Assembly: GCF_036699995.1 (NCBI RefSeq)
Contig: NZ_CP144906.1
Coordinates: 2,433,001-2,497,000, forward strand
Source of the DNA: Clostridium beijerinckii
GTDB taxonomy: Bacteria > Bacillota > Clostridia > Clostridiales > Clostridiaceae
Direction of reading: 5' to 3'
DNA: 64,000 nucleotides
Positions 44,741 through 52,532 of the stretch are shown here, piece by piece. The notes beneath the pieces were generated by a model, which was given only the letters and a program-made list of their open reading frames with translations, searched no databases and was not told the origin of the DNA. Every line of letters begins with the position of its first letter. Position 1 is the stretch's first letter. The position numbers were made by a program, and so were the translations under genes.

Positions 44741-46102
44741 ATGGACAAAATACAAGAACTTGAACAAAAACCTATTGGAAAATTACTTATACAATATTCA
44801 GTTCCAACAGTACTCAGTTTATTGATTAATTCACTTTATATAGTAATTGATCGGATGTTTATAGGAAATATATCTGAAGTTGGAACTCTAGCCTTAACTG
44901 GAATTGGCCTTACAATGCCAATTACTACAATAGTAGTAGCGTTATCTGCTCTCATATCAATGGGGGCCAGCTCTAATATCTCGATAAAACTCGGAGAAGG
45001 CAATAAAGAAGAAGCCGAAAATTTTGCAGGAAATGCACTATCTCTAAGCATTGTTTTAGGGCTTTTGGTCACCAGTCTCTATATGATATTTCAAAATTCA
45101 ATATTAGGATGGCTCGGTATAAACGGTGAAGTCTTATCTTATACTAAAGATTTTATTACAATCATCATGGCTGGTACCGTATTTAATATGCTGGGATTTT
45201 GTCTGCCATTTATCGTTCGTTCTGATGGAAATCCTATATTTTCAGCTGCTATTACAATTACAGGGTGCATTCTTAATATATTACTTGATGCCTTATTTAT
45301 ATATGTATTTCACATGGGAATAAAAGGTGCAGCTATTGCTACTGTCATTGCTCAATTTACTACCGTAATTCTTGGACTTTATTATTTCATGAAATTAAAA
45401 AATACTTTGATACTTAAAAAGATCAATTTCAAATTACATATTTCAATTGTAAAAGCTATTTTCTTAATTGGGCTAGTTCCATTTTCTAATCAATTATCCG
45501 TAAGTGTTGCACAAATTGTAAGCAATTATTCCTTAAATTTATATGGTGGAGAACTAGCAATTGGCGCAATGACTGTACTAAACTCAATTACAATGTTATT
45601 TTTGATGCCAGTTTATGGAATAGCTCAAGGCTTCCAGCCCATTATCGGTTATAATTATGCAAAAAAGAACTATGGCAGAACCCTGAAGACTCTTGCCCTT
45701 GCTGTTTTGTTTAGTACTGGATTCTTGGCAGTTAGTGCTATAATTATGCAGCTATTTCCAAAATTCGCTGTTAGTCTTTTTACGCAGAACCCTGAACTTG
45801 TGAATATTTCTATAAATGGCTTAAAAAAATATACAGTGCTTATCTTTCTTATTTCCATTCCTACCTTTGGCTCTGGCTTCATGATGCTAACAGGTAAACC
45901 TAAAACTGCCGTAATATTAAGTATATCAAGGCAATCAGTGATATTAGCACTAACTATATTTTTCTTACCAAAGGTAATTGGTCAAGACGGACTATGGTTC
46001 GCTCAACCTATAACAGACCTTTTATCTAGCATTATCACAATTATATTATTCATAAAAGGATATAGTGGTATTTTATACAAAAAAACATCAACAAGGGTAT
46101 AA
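44741..46102 (+). CDS. MATE-family efflux transporter
   Basis: A 453-aa protein with twelve predicted helices in two homologous halves. It starts LEQKPIGKLLIQYSVPTVLSLLINSLYIVIDRMFIGNI and contains QPIIGYNYAKKNYGR. It uses a Na+ or H+ gradient to export cationic drugs or metabolites. Cotranscribed with the Rrf2 regulator. RBS AAAGGAGAAAT. Confidence 0.93.
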   Translation: MDKIQELEQKPIGKLLIQYSVPTVLSLLINSLYIVIDRMFIGNISEVGTLALTGIGLTMPITTIVVALSALISMGASSNISIKLGEGNKEEAENFAGNALSLSIVLGLLVTSLYMIFQNSILGWLGINGEVLSYTKDFITIIMAGTVFNMLGFCLPFIVRSDGNPIFSAAITITGCILNILLDALFIYVFHMGIKGAAIATVIAQFTTVILGLYYFMKLKNTLILKKINFKLHISIVKAIFLIGLVPFSNQLSVSVAQIVSNYSLNLYGGELAIGAMTVLNSITMLFLMPVYGIAQGFQPIIGYNYAKKNYGRTLKTLALAVLFSTGFLAVSAIIMQLFPKFAVSLFTQNPELVNISINGLKKYTVLIFLISIPTFGSGFMMLTGKPKTAVILSISRQSVILALTIFFLPKVIGQDGLWFAQPITDLLSSIITIILFIKGYSGILYKKTSTRV

Positions 46103-46185
46103 GAAAGACAATATCCAGGATATTTTAGTTAAGTAGGTTTTTATGAATTTACTTAATCTTTCATATAAAAATTAGAAGTAAAGAA

Positions 46186-46228
46186 AAAATGGAGGTTTAT
46201 CCTTGTAATTAGGACAAACCTCCATTTT
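46186..46228. terminator. Bidirectional terminator between MATE and DUF2922 genes
   Basis: AAAATGGAGGTTTATCC pairs with GGACAAACCTCCATTTT around a 9-nt loop, with A and T runs on both sides. Confidence 0.88.
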
Positions 46229-46245
46229 ATATTCAAAGACTAAGT

Positions 46246-46464
46246 CTAAGCTACATCAAATTTCGTAACTTGTCTTTGAGTAACTTGAGCACCAGACTTC
46301 TTAACTAAATCACCAGAATTAGTCTTGAAAACATTTTTAGAAATTACAGTGTCCATAAGTGCGTTAACCTCATCTTTTGTAAGAGTAGGTTTAACACCAG
46401 AAACACTTAAAGTACTTTTTTCGCCGGCTACAGTTAAAAAAGTCATAGATAAAGAATATTCCAT
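46246..46464 (-). CDS. DUF2922 family protein
   Basis: A 72-aa protein (SLSMTFLTVAGEKSTLSVSGVKPTLTKDEVNALMDTVISKNVF) of the DUF2922 type, function unknown. In Firmicutes it commonly accompanies DUF1659 and YvrJ, as far as I recall. It follows the DUF1659 gene by 108 nt; the gap holds a CTCCTA/TAGGAG hairpin (about 46510-46530). Probably one operon from the promoter at 46830-46858. Confidence 0.82.
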   Translation of the reverse strand: MEYSLSMTFLTVAGEKSTLSVSGVKPTLTKDEVNALMDTVISKNVFKTNSGDLVKKSGAQVTQRQVTKFDVA

Positions 46465-46572
46465 TTAATTTACCACCTTTCTGTTTAGATAAGAGTTAAG
46501 GAAAGGAAACTCCTACTCCTATCGTCGTAGGAGTAAGCGATTCGCACAAAAGACGAGCTTTTGGCTCTCTGC

Positions 46573-46797
46573 TTAAGCATTTGCTAAGCTAGAAGATTCA
46601 TTAATAAAGTAATCTCTAGTATTAGCTTCCATAACACCTTTAATTGCATCTGCAACAGCATAAACATTTTCAGGTGTCGCATCTGTTTTTATACCTGAGA
46701 AAGTTTTCTTGGTATAAATTGGATCGCCTGCTTTGTCTAGAGCTTTTTGAACTTCAATGCTGAGAGAAACAGAGTCAATAGTTTTAGTTACAGCCAT
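46573..46797 (-). CDS. DUF1659 family protein
   Basis: A 74-aa protein (AVTKTIDSVSLSIEVQKALDKAGDPIYTKKTFSGIKTDATPENVYAVADAI) of DUF1659, function unknown. ATG 46797 is chosen because AAGGAGG lies 9 nt upstream. Its promoter carries the same bipartite element as the sigma-cassette genes, which places this operon in the proposed regulon. Confidence 0.85.
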   Translation of the reverse strand: MAVTKTIDSVSLSIEVQKALDKAGDPIYTKKTFSGIKTDATPENVYAVADAIKGVMEANTRDYFINESSSLANA

Positions 46798-46829
46798 AGT
46801 TTTAACCTCCTTCATTTTGTTTTCATAAA

Positions 46830-46858
46830 GGATATATGTATAAATTTTAGTCATTACA
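46830..46858 (-). promoter_or_regulatory. Proposed cassette-sigma promoter of the DUF1659-DUF2922 operon
   Basis: On the minus strand TGTAAT-N14-CATATATCC-TTTAT, 33 nt before the ATG. The spacing equals that at the five other sites. Confidence 0.65.
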
Positions 46859-47098
46859 TAAATAGATGAAAATAATTTGTTTTCTTATTTAAGAAAAGAA
46901 CTAAAACAGATTATAGGTATTGAAAGGATGAATATGAAAAGTGAATGTTTTAGTTTATAATTTTTCAAGAAAAATCAACTTTGCATAGGTAGCGTAATAA
47001 ATAAATTCTATTTTTGTTATTATTTTTGAAGGCTATAGCTTGAAATTATGGTTAATATATTGTTGTAAAGAAATATAGGCAAAAGGAGGAATAATAAT

Positions 47099-47305
47099 AT
47101 GGCATCAAATAGTAGTGGAAGAAATACAGTTTTAGTACCAGAAGCAAAACAAGGATTACAAAGATTAAAAACTGAAGCAGCTTCAGAAATTGGATTAAGT
47201 GATTATGAAAACATTGATAAAGGGAACCTTTCTTCAAGAGACAATGGTAGAATTGGTGGAGAAATGGTGAAAAGAATGATAGAAAGCTACGAACAAGAGC
47301 TTTAA
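47099..47305 (+). CDS. Small acid-soluble spore protein, alpha/beta type
   Basis: A 68-aa SASP: VPEAKQGLQRLKTEAASEIGLSDY (GPR protease site at E-IG) and GGEMVKRMIESYE. It coats and protects spore DNA and is degraded at germination. Spore-specific sigma-G control is expected, but I could not fix a -35/-10 with confidence. RBS AAAGGAGGAAT; terminator at 47315. Confidence 0.93.
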   Translation: MASNSSGRNTVLVPEAKQGLQRLKTEAASEIGLSDYENIDKGNLSSRDNGRIGGEMVKRMIESYEQEL

Positions 47306-47314
47306 ATAATAGTG

Positions 47315-47343
47315 AATGCACCAAATCTGTTTTTGGTGCATTT
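47315..47343 (+). terminator. Terminator of the SASP gene
   Basis: AATGCACCAAA pairs with TTTGGTGCATT. Confidence 0.82.
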
Positions 47344-47444
47344 ATAGACTATGGCTAGATTTAGGTATATTTTATAGACTTTGTTTGTTAAAGAATTTAA
47401 ATAGACATACTAAATAAATATTAACTTCATTATACATTTTAATG

Positions 47445-48362
47445 TTATCCTTTCTGAATAGAACTTAATATAACACCTATGATGACAATAACTCCTCCTA
47501 ATATTTGTACGGTAGATACACGTTCATGTAAGATTAATATTGAAAATATCAAACCTAAAACAGGAACTAGATTCATAAGAGACACTGAAATACTAGCAGA
47601 GAGTTTTCTGAGTCCTAAATTATATAATAGAAATGCAACAATAGAGCAGCCTACACTTAGATAGATCAATGCGCTTGCTGAAGTCATGGTAGGCATTCTC
47701 CATGTTTTACCCTCGATGATGACAAATGGCAAAAAGAAGATGAAGCCTGCTAGCATTTGATAATATGTTAACGTCATTGCAGAATATTTATTTGTCAAAT
47801 CTCTCGTAATAAAGTTGTAGAATGCCCATACAATTCCAGCTCCTATTAGGATTATATTTCCTAACATAGATTTAGAATTGCCATCTACATTAATTTGAGT
47901 TAGAACTGCAACACCAATGATAGCGAGTATAATTCCAAGTACCTTTTTTATATTTGGCTTTGAATGATAAATAAAAAATTCTAGTAATGTTGTAACAGCA
48001 GGAAAAGAAGCTACTATCAAAGCAGAATTTGAAGAAGATGTCATACTAACCCCAATGTTTTCTATTGCAAAATAAAGTGTAATCCCCAAAAATCCACTTA
48101 ATGCAATACGCATACGATCTTCCTTTTGTATTTGTTCATTATTTGATGTGATTTTCCTCATGAACCAAAAGAGAATCACAGCAAAAAGAGTTCTAACTGC
48201 AGCGAGTTGAATAGGAGCAAAAGTTTCATAAGCTAATTTTGTTGCAATAAAAGATGCACTCCATAATACAACAGCCCCAGTACTAGCCAAGTAATAGTAA
48301 GATAAAGTTCCATTTTGTATATTTGTTTTTTGATTATCTAGTAATGATTTGGCCTTTAACAT
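47445..48362 (-). CDS. EamA/DMT-superfamily exporter
   Basis: A 305-aa protein with ten TM segments in two EamA repeats (VLWSASFIATKLAYETFAPIQLAAVRTLFAVILFW and IWAFYNF... GCSIVAFLLYNLGLRKLSA). Likely exports amino acids or metabolites. It is divergent from a TrmB-type regulator and carries one of two inverted operator copies in its promoter. RBS AAAGGGGGATAT. Confidence 0.9.
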   Translation of the reverse strand: MLKAKSLLDNQKTNIQNGTLSYYYLASTGAVVLWSASFIATKLAYETFAPIQLAAVRTLFAVILFWFMRKITSNNEQIQKEDRMRIALSGFLGITLYFAIENIGVSMTSSSNSALIVASFPAVTTLLEFFIYHSKPNIKKVLGIILAIIGVAVLTQINVDGNSKSMLGNIILIGAGIVWAFYNFITRDLTNKYSAMTLTYYQMLAGFIFFLPFVIIEGKTWRMPTMTSASALIYLSVGCSIVAFLLYNLGLRKLSASISVSLMNLVPVLGLIFSILILHERVSTVQILGGVIVIIGVILSSIQKG

Positions 48363-48386
48363 AGAAATATATATCCCCCTTTTAAT

Positions 48387-48487
48387 TTAGTGACTACTAT
48401 TGTAACTACTTGTGATTACAATATCAGTTTTAGTTGATTGTGTCAATAGATTTAGTTATAATATTAGTTACTAAAGTAGCGACTAAT
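48387..48487. promoter_or_regulatory. Divergent promoter region with two inverted operator copies
   Basis: TTAGTGACTACTATTGTAAC (48387 on) and, reversed, TTAGTCGCTACTTTAGTAAC (48487 backward) are 16 of 20 identical. The plus promoter is TTGATT (48434-48439)-N17-TATAAT (48457-48462); the right operator starts just after its -10. One site per divergent gene suggests joint control by the TrmB-type protein. Confidence 0.7.
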
Positions 48488-48502
48488 ATTATTGGAGGAT
48501 TT

Positions 48503-49327
48503 ATGGAAGATAACATTTTAGAAGTATTAAAAAATTTAAATTTTACAGAATATGAAGCAAAAGCATACATTACATTATTAGAAGAATCACCATTAACAGG
48601 CTATGCAGTAGCGAAAAATTCAGGTGTGCCACGTTCAAAAATATATGAGGTTTTAGATAGCCTTGCTATGCGTGGAGATATTTTAATTAGTCATGGAAAT
48701 ACACAACAGTATGTTCCAATTCCAGCAAAAGAACTCATTAAAAATCGTCGTATAAAAGCTGAAGAAAATTTTAAACTTGCAGAAACATCGTTAGAACAAT
48801 ATAATCAATCTTCAAAGAATCGTGAGAATATCTGGAATATAACTGGTCATGACGAAATACTTGATAAAGTAAAAGAATGCATCCTCTCAGCAAAACATAG
48901 AATTTTGCTTGAACTTTGGAAAGAGGAATTCGAGGAATTAGAATCTGAATTAAAAAAGGCAGCGGACAAAGGAGTAGTAGTAACTATTATTTCGTATGGA
49001 GAAATAATAGCTGAATTTGCAAATGTTTACTTACATGATATGAGTACAGAAATTACTGATGAATACGGAGGGCGTTGGATTGTAGCTAGTGCTGATAATT
49101 CAGAAGTTGTAGCGGGTATTGTATCACTCGGTAAAGATAGCAGGGCGGCATGGACAATGCATCAAGGATTGGTTATGCCTATAACAGAAGTCATGATTCA
49201 TGATCTGTACATTATGGAAATCATGGAGAAGCATAGAGAATTATTAGAAGAAAGTTTTGGCAAAAATCTTATTGAACTTCGTAAGAAATTTTCTATATAC
49301 CAAGATTTAAAAAAACATTATGTATAA
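48503..49327 (+). CDS. TrmB-family transcriptional regulator
   Basis: A 274-aa regulator: winged helix FTEYEAKAYITLLEESPLTGYAVAKNSGVPRSKIYEVLDSL (residues 11-55) and a C-terminal sugar/effector domain with a PLD-like fold (NITGHDEILDKVKECILSAKHRILLELWKEEF). ATG 48503 has GGAGG 7 nt upstream. It probably regulates itself and the divergent EamA exporter. Confidence 0.88.
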   Translation: MEDNILEVLKNLNFTEYEAKAYITLLEESPLTGYAVAKNSGVPRSKIYEVLDSLAMRGDILISHGNTQQYVPIPAKELIKNRRIKAEENFKLAETSLEQYNQSSKNRENIWNITGHDEILDKVKECILSAKHRILLELWKEEFEELESELKKAADKGVVVTIISYGEIIAEFANVYLHDMSTEITDEYGGRWIVASADNSEVVAGIVSLGKDSRAAWTMHQGLVMPITEVMIHDLYIMEIMEKHRELLEESFGKNLIELRKKFSIYQDLKKHYV

Positions 49328-49472
49328 TTAATTTATGAAATCATAATAGTTTATTTTCGAATACTATATTATTCAATATGAATTTATGGAGTTTTAAAAA
49401 ATGTTTCTTGATAGTAAATTGTTGTGTTATAATCAAAGTTTTCAAGGAAGAATATAAGAAGGAGGAAGAGTT

Positions 49473-50039
49473 ATGTCAAATAACGTAAAACAGAGAAGAA
49501 TAATTTTAGATTTAGCAACTACTTTAGATGGCTTTATTGAAGGGAAAAACGGAGAAGTTGATTGGTGCATTATGGACGCTGATATGGGGTTCACTAATTT
49601 CTTAAATGAAATTGACACTATTTTATATGGTAGAAAGAGTTACGATTTATGGGGACAATATATTCCACAAGATGAAGATTCAGATGATGAAAAAGAAGTT
49701 TGGAAATTAATTCATAGTAAAGAGAAATACGTGTTTTCCAGAACACAAATAGCTACTAATAATCAAGCAATATTTATAAATGAAAATATTCTTGAAGAAG
49801 TAAATAAATTGAAGAATAAGCCTGGTAAAGACATCTGGCTATATGGAGGAGCAAGTCTAATTACAACCTTTATAAATTTAGGGCTTGTTGATGAATTTAG
49901 ATTATCTATTCACCCTGTTATTTTAGGAGAAGGAAAACCGTTGTTCAGTGATATAAAACAGAGATTGAATTTAAAAATGGTCAACACCAGAACGTTCTCT
50001 TCTGGCGTTGTACAATTAATATTATCATTGGAATGGTAA
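49473..50039 (+). CDS. RibD C-terminal/dihydrofolate reductase-like protein
   Basis: A 188-aa protein with LDLATTLDGFIEGKNGEVDWCIMDADMG, ILYGRKSYDLWGQY and DIWLYGGASLITTFINLGLVDEFRLSIHPVILGEGKPLF, the YyaP/YwjB-like branch of the DHFR superfamily. Not a true FolA. NADPH-dependent reductase of unknown substrate. RBS AAGGAGGAAGAG. Its stop codon abuts that of the minus-strand YvrJ gene. Confidence 0.87.
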   Translation: MSNNVKQRRIILDLATTLDGFIEGKNGEVDWCIMDADMGFTNFLNEIDTILYGRKSYDLWGQYIPQDEDSDDEKEVWKLIHSKEKYVFSRTQIATNNQAIFINENILEEVNKLKNKPGKDIWLYGGASLITTFINLGLVDEFRLSIHPVILGEGKPLFSDIKQRLNLKMVNTRTFSSGVVQLILSLEW

Positions 50040-50225
50040 TTAATTTTTAACAGAACTCTCTGTATCAATAGCGACTCCAAGCTTAGCTGATATTATGGTA
50101 TTTAATTTATTAATTGAACTAGATAAGCTAACAATTTGTTTCTCTAAACGAATTAGCAAATAGGCAGATACCGCTACTGGAAAGCCATTATTAACAATAA
50201 TGTTAATTAACTCATTTACTTCCAT
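50040..50225 (-). CDS. YvrJ-family protein, cassette copy A
   Basis: A 61-aa protein with one TM helix (IIVNNGFPVAVSAYLLIRLE) followed by a coiled coil (KQIVSLSSSINKLNTIIS). This is the YvrJ family; layout resembles UviB/BhlA holin-like peptides. In B. subtilis yvrJ lies beside sigO-rsoA and is transcribed by that sigma factor, as I recall. 92% like the copy at 62412 over the shared part. Promoter with the bipartite element at 50247. Confidence 0.87.
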   Translation of the reverse strand: MEVNELINIIVNNGFPVAVSAYLLIRLEKQIVSLSSSINKLNTIISAKLGVAIDTESSVKN

Positions 50226-50246
50226 AAATCCATCACCTCCTATAAG

Positions 50247-50275
50247 GGATATATGATATAAAACGTATTATTTCA
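50247..50275 (-). promoter_or_regulatory. Proposed cassette-sigma promoter of yvrJ copy A
   Basis: Minus strand TGAAAT-N14-CATATATCC-CTTAT, about 22 nt before the ATG. Confidence 0.65.
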
Positions 50276-50329
50276 CGTTAGAAAACAAATAGTACATAAA
50301 ACTAAAATATATACATCGTATAAATAATT

Positions 50330-50436
50330 CTTCATGATAATTCTAAAAATATTGCAAGAATTTTAGAATATAAATTCTTAGGAATTTAAGAATTTCACAA
50401 TATAAGAATATTTATTCTTTATAACTTAAGAATATA
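50330..50436. repeat. AT-rich TTCTAAA/TTAAGAA repeat array, copy A
   Basis: Many overlapping GAATTTTAGAAT and TTCTTAGGAATTTAAGAAT words give nested hairpins. Equivalent arrays lie at 63301 and 13919. Confidence 0.65.
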
Positions 50437-50573
50437 AAAGGAAATACGACCCACATGTGTTCTCTGGATACTCACAGAGAAAGTTCTGCACCTATAAATT
50501 AAGCAGCTATGCTGTAATTAAGAACTTTTCACTTATAGCCAAATATAAAATACTCATAGCGAAAGTTCTACTT
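50437..50573. repeat. Inserted repeat splitting cassette A
   Basis: Comparison with 63380-63410 shows about 137 nt extra here, between two TTAAGAAT words. The insert carries the dispersed modules CTCACAGAGAAAGTT and AGCCAAATATAAAATACTCA, as at 41590 in reverse. Confidence 0.6.
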
Positions 50574-50635
50574 AAGAATTTGCTTGTAAAATGCGGGTTA
50601 GGGGATTAGACATACAAATTCAATCATTATTTTAA

Positions 50636-50664
50636 TGTTATGTTACAGCATAAAACATATATCA
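50636..50664 (+). promoter_or_regulatory. Proposed cassette-sigma promoter of the four-Cys gene, copy A
   Basis: TGTTAT-N14-CATATATCA, 130 nt before the ATG. Confidence 0.6.
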
Positions 50665-50793
50665 ATAATAGCAGCTGATTAGGTTTAATCATCCAAGAGA
50701 GTGTAGTTTTTAGTTCTCATTATATGAAATAAGAGTTAGCTATCGGATAAGTTTTCTTAAGCTGTAAATGAATTATTGGAGTGTGTTGTAAAA

Positions 50794-51036
50794 ATGATTA
50801 GAGATGAAATTAAACTCAACTCAGAAGAAGGAGAGTGATTTGATAAAAAGCAAATAGCTTTAGCAATTAGAAATTCTACTTTTAATGATGATTTAAAATG
50901 TTCTTTGCTTGAGGATGAGATATTAGATAAATGCCAGGGCTGCAGCCTAAAATGCATTTGCGATAGAATAGATCAAGTTATTGAAGATTATGTGGAGAAA
51001 ACTACAGAGGTTGTAAATAATTTTAGTTTTGAATAG
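50794..51036 (+). pseudogene. Four-cysteine cassette protein, copy A, with in-frame TGA
   Basis: The 80-codon gene is full length and aligned with 63544-63786, but codon 15 (50836-50838) is TGA where the other copy reads isoleucine after an Ala-Glu. The rest is well kept (KKQIALAIRNSTFND...CSLL, KCQGCSLKCIC), with an extra Cys. Either a recent nonsense mutation or an internal start. Terminator at 51064 shared with the sigma gene. Confidence 0.8.
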
Positions 51037-51063
51037 GTAAATGAAATATTAGTATTATCATAA

Positions 51064-51102
51064 AGATAACAGCTCTAAGGATTAACCTTAGAGCTGTTAT
51101 CT
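51064..51102. terminator. Bidirectional terminator between four-Cys gene A and the sigma gene
   Basis: AAGATAACAGCTCTAAGG pairs perfectly with CCTTAGAGCTGTTATCTT around 5 nt. Confidence 0.9.
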
Positions 51103-51105
51103 TGA

Positions 51106-51678
51106 TTAATAATATAATGAAATATTATTAAGGATTTTCATTAAAATGTTTTTCTTTTTTTGAATAGCAGTAGAGTAGCACATATTTTTAAAATAAGCAT
51201 ATTCCTTTACAGTGTAATTTTTATAGAATACAAAATCTATAAGTTCAACTTCATCTTTATTTAAATTCTTAAGGGCTAATTTTAAATCCTCATAGTCGCA
51301 CATCTCACATAATGAAGTTTCAGTTGAGATTTCAAGTTCTGGAAAATCATTTTCTACATCATCATGCAAGCTTAATGCATAACTACCTTCAGTAGATCTT
51401 CTGGTTATAGTTCGTTTTATTAGATCATTCATATTATTTTTAATAGCATTAGTAGCATAGGCAACGAATCTATGCTTTTCTAAATTATACTTGGAAACAG
51501 ACTTGAAAAGTGAATGGTAACATTCCTGTATAATATCATGGAAATTATACCTATCAATGAAAGTCCTCTTAGAAATATTATAAATAAAAGGCCTAAATTC
51601 ATAAGCTAATTTTTCTTTTGCTTCTTCATCATTATTCTTACATCTCGTAACTAAAGTTTCAACATAATCAAAATCCAT
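51106..51678 (-). CDS. Sigma-70 family RNA polymerase sigma factor (UviA/TcdR/SigO-like), cassette copy A
   Basis: A 190-aa sigma factor. Region 2 spans about residues 10-80 (AYEFRPFIYNISKRTF, FHDIIQECYHSLFKSVSKY, FVAYATNAIKNNMNDLIKR) and region 4 about 130-185 (LKNLNKDEVELIDFVFYKNYTVKEYAYFKNMCYSTAIQKKKNIL). No region 1 or 3. Size and layout fit group 5/ECF-like clostridial factors that drive toxin or bacteriocin genes, such as TcdR, BotR and UviA. ATG 51678 is used, since GGAGG lies 8 nt upstream. No anti-sigma gene is adjacent. Confidence 0.85.
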   Translation of the reverse strand: MDFDYVETLVTRCKNNDEEAKEKLAYEFRPFIYNISKRTFIDRYNFHDIIQECYHSLFKSVSKYNLEKHRFVAYATNAIKNNMNDLIKRTITRRSTEGSYALSLHDDVENDFPELEISTETSLCEMCDYEDLKLALKNLNKDEVELIDFVFYKNYTVKEYAYFKNMCYSTAIQKKKNILMKILNNISLYY

Positions 51679-52532
51679 ATAAACCTCCATCTTCAATAAT
51701 AAGAGTTATGAACTAAAGTAATTATTTTACATATATTGTGTTTGTTGCTAAATTTACCTCTATATATAGTATATATGGCTAGGTTATATATAACTTATAT
51801 AAGAAAGTAATATTAAGAAAAAAATTTTTATAAGGAAACTTAGATTCATAATAATATATAACTTATGCTAAATTAGGTAGGCTATCATTATTTGCTTCTA
51901 TAATAGAGTTGAGTTATAAGCATATTAATAATAGTTATGACAGATATTGCAAATGTAAGAGTTATAGAATTTCATTAACCTAAATGATTTAAGTATTGAT
52001 AGGAATTTGAAAGATAAGTGAAACTTCAATTATGTCTATAATGGGAAGTTGAAACGAATATGTAATGGTTCCATTTAAATACAGTTTTTAAACAAATCGT
52101 TGTATCACCAATAATTCATTAAGTGTAATTGAGCCAAAACTTTAATGTAATCGAGAACATATATTAATAAAAAAAGTTTTTTAATATTTAGAACAAATTT
52201 TGCTTACGAAAGCTAATGAAACATTGCTACAATTACGAAGCAAGTATTGCATTTGAAAAAATAAGTAATGTAAAAGGAGTGATTACAATGGATTGGAAAA
52301 TTGAGATAAATAAATCAAAATCAACGGCTATGACTATTTAATCTATGGCAGAATACGCTATTTTGATTAGTTTGAGTGAGAAGAAGGGGGAATACGGGAA
52401 TACTAAGGAAAATTGGAGAACAAATTAAGCTAATATTAAATCAATAAGACTGAGTTGAATTTTACTACAATTAATATTATTGAATTTTTATGTAATCCAT
52501 TATTTATTCGGTCTAATTTATGGAGGGAAACT
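51679..52532. other. Gene-free stretch upstream of the MFS gene
   Basis: Apart from a 17-codon ORF at 52289 with a good RBS (AAAGGAGTGATTACA, then MDWKIEINKSKSTAMTI-stop), which may be a relic, I see no gene. No copy of the cassette promoter element stands before the sigma gene itself. Confidence 0.45.
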
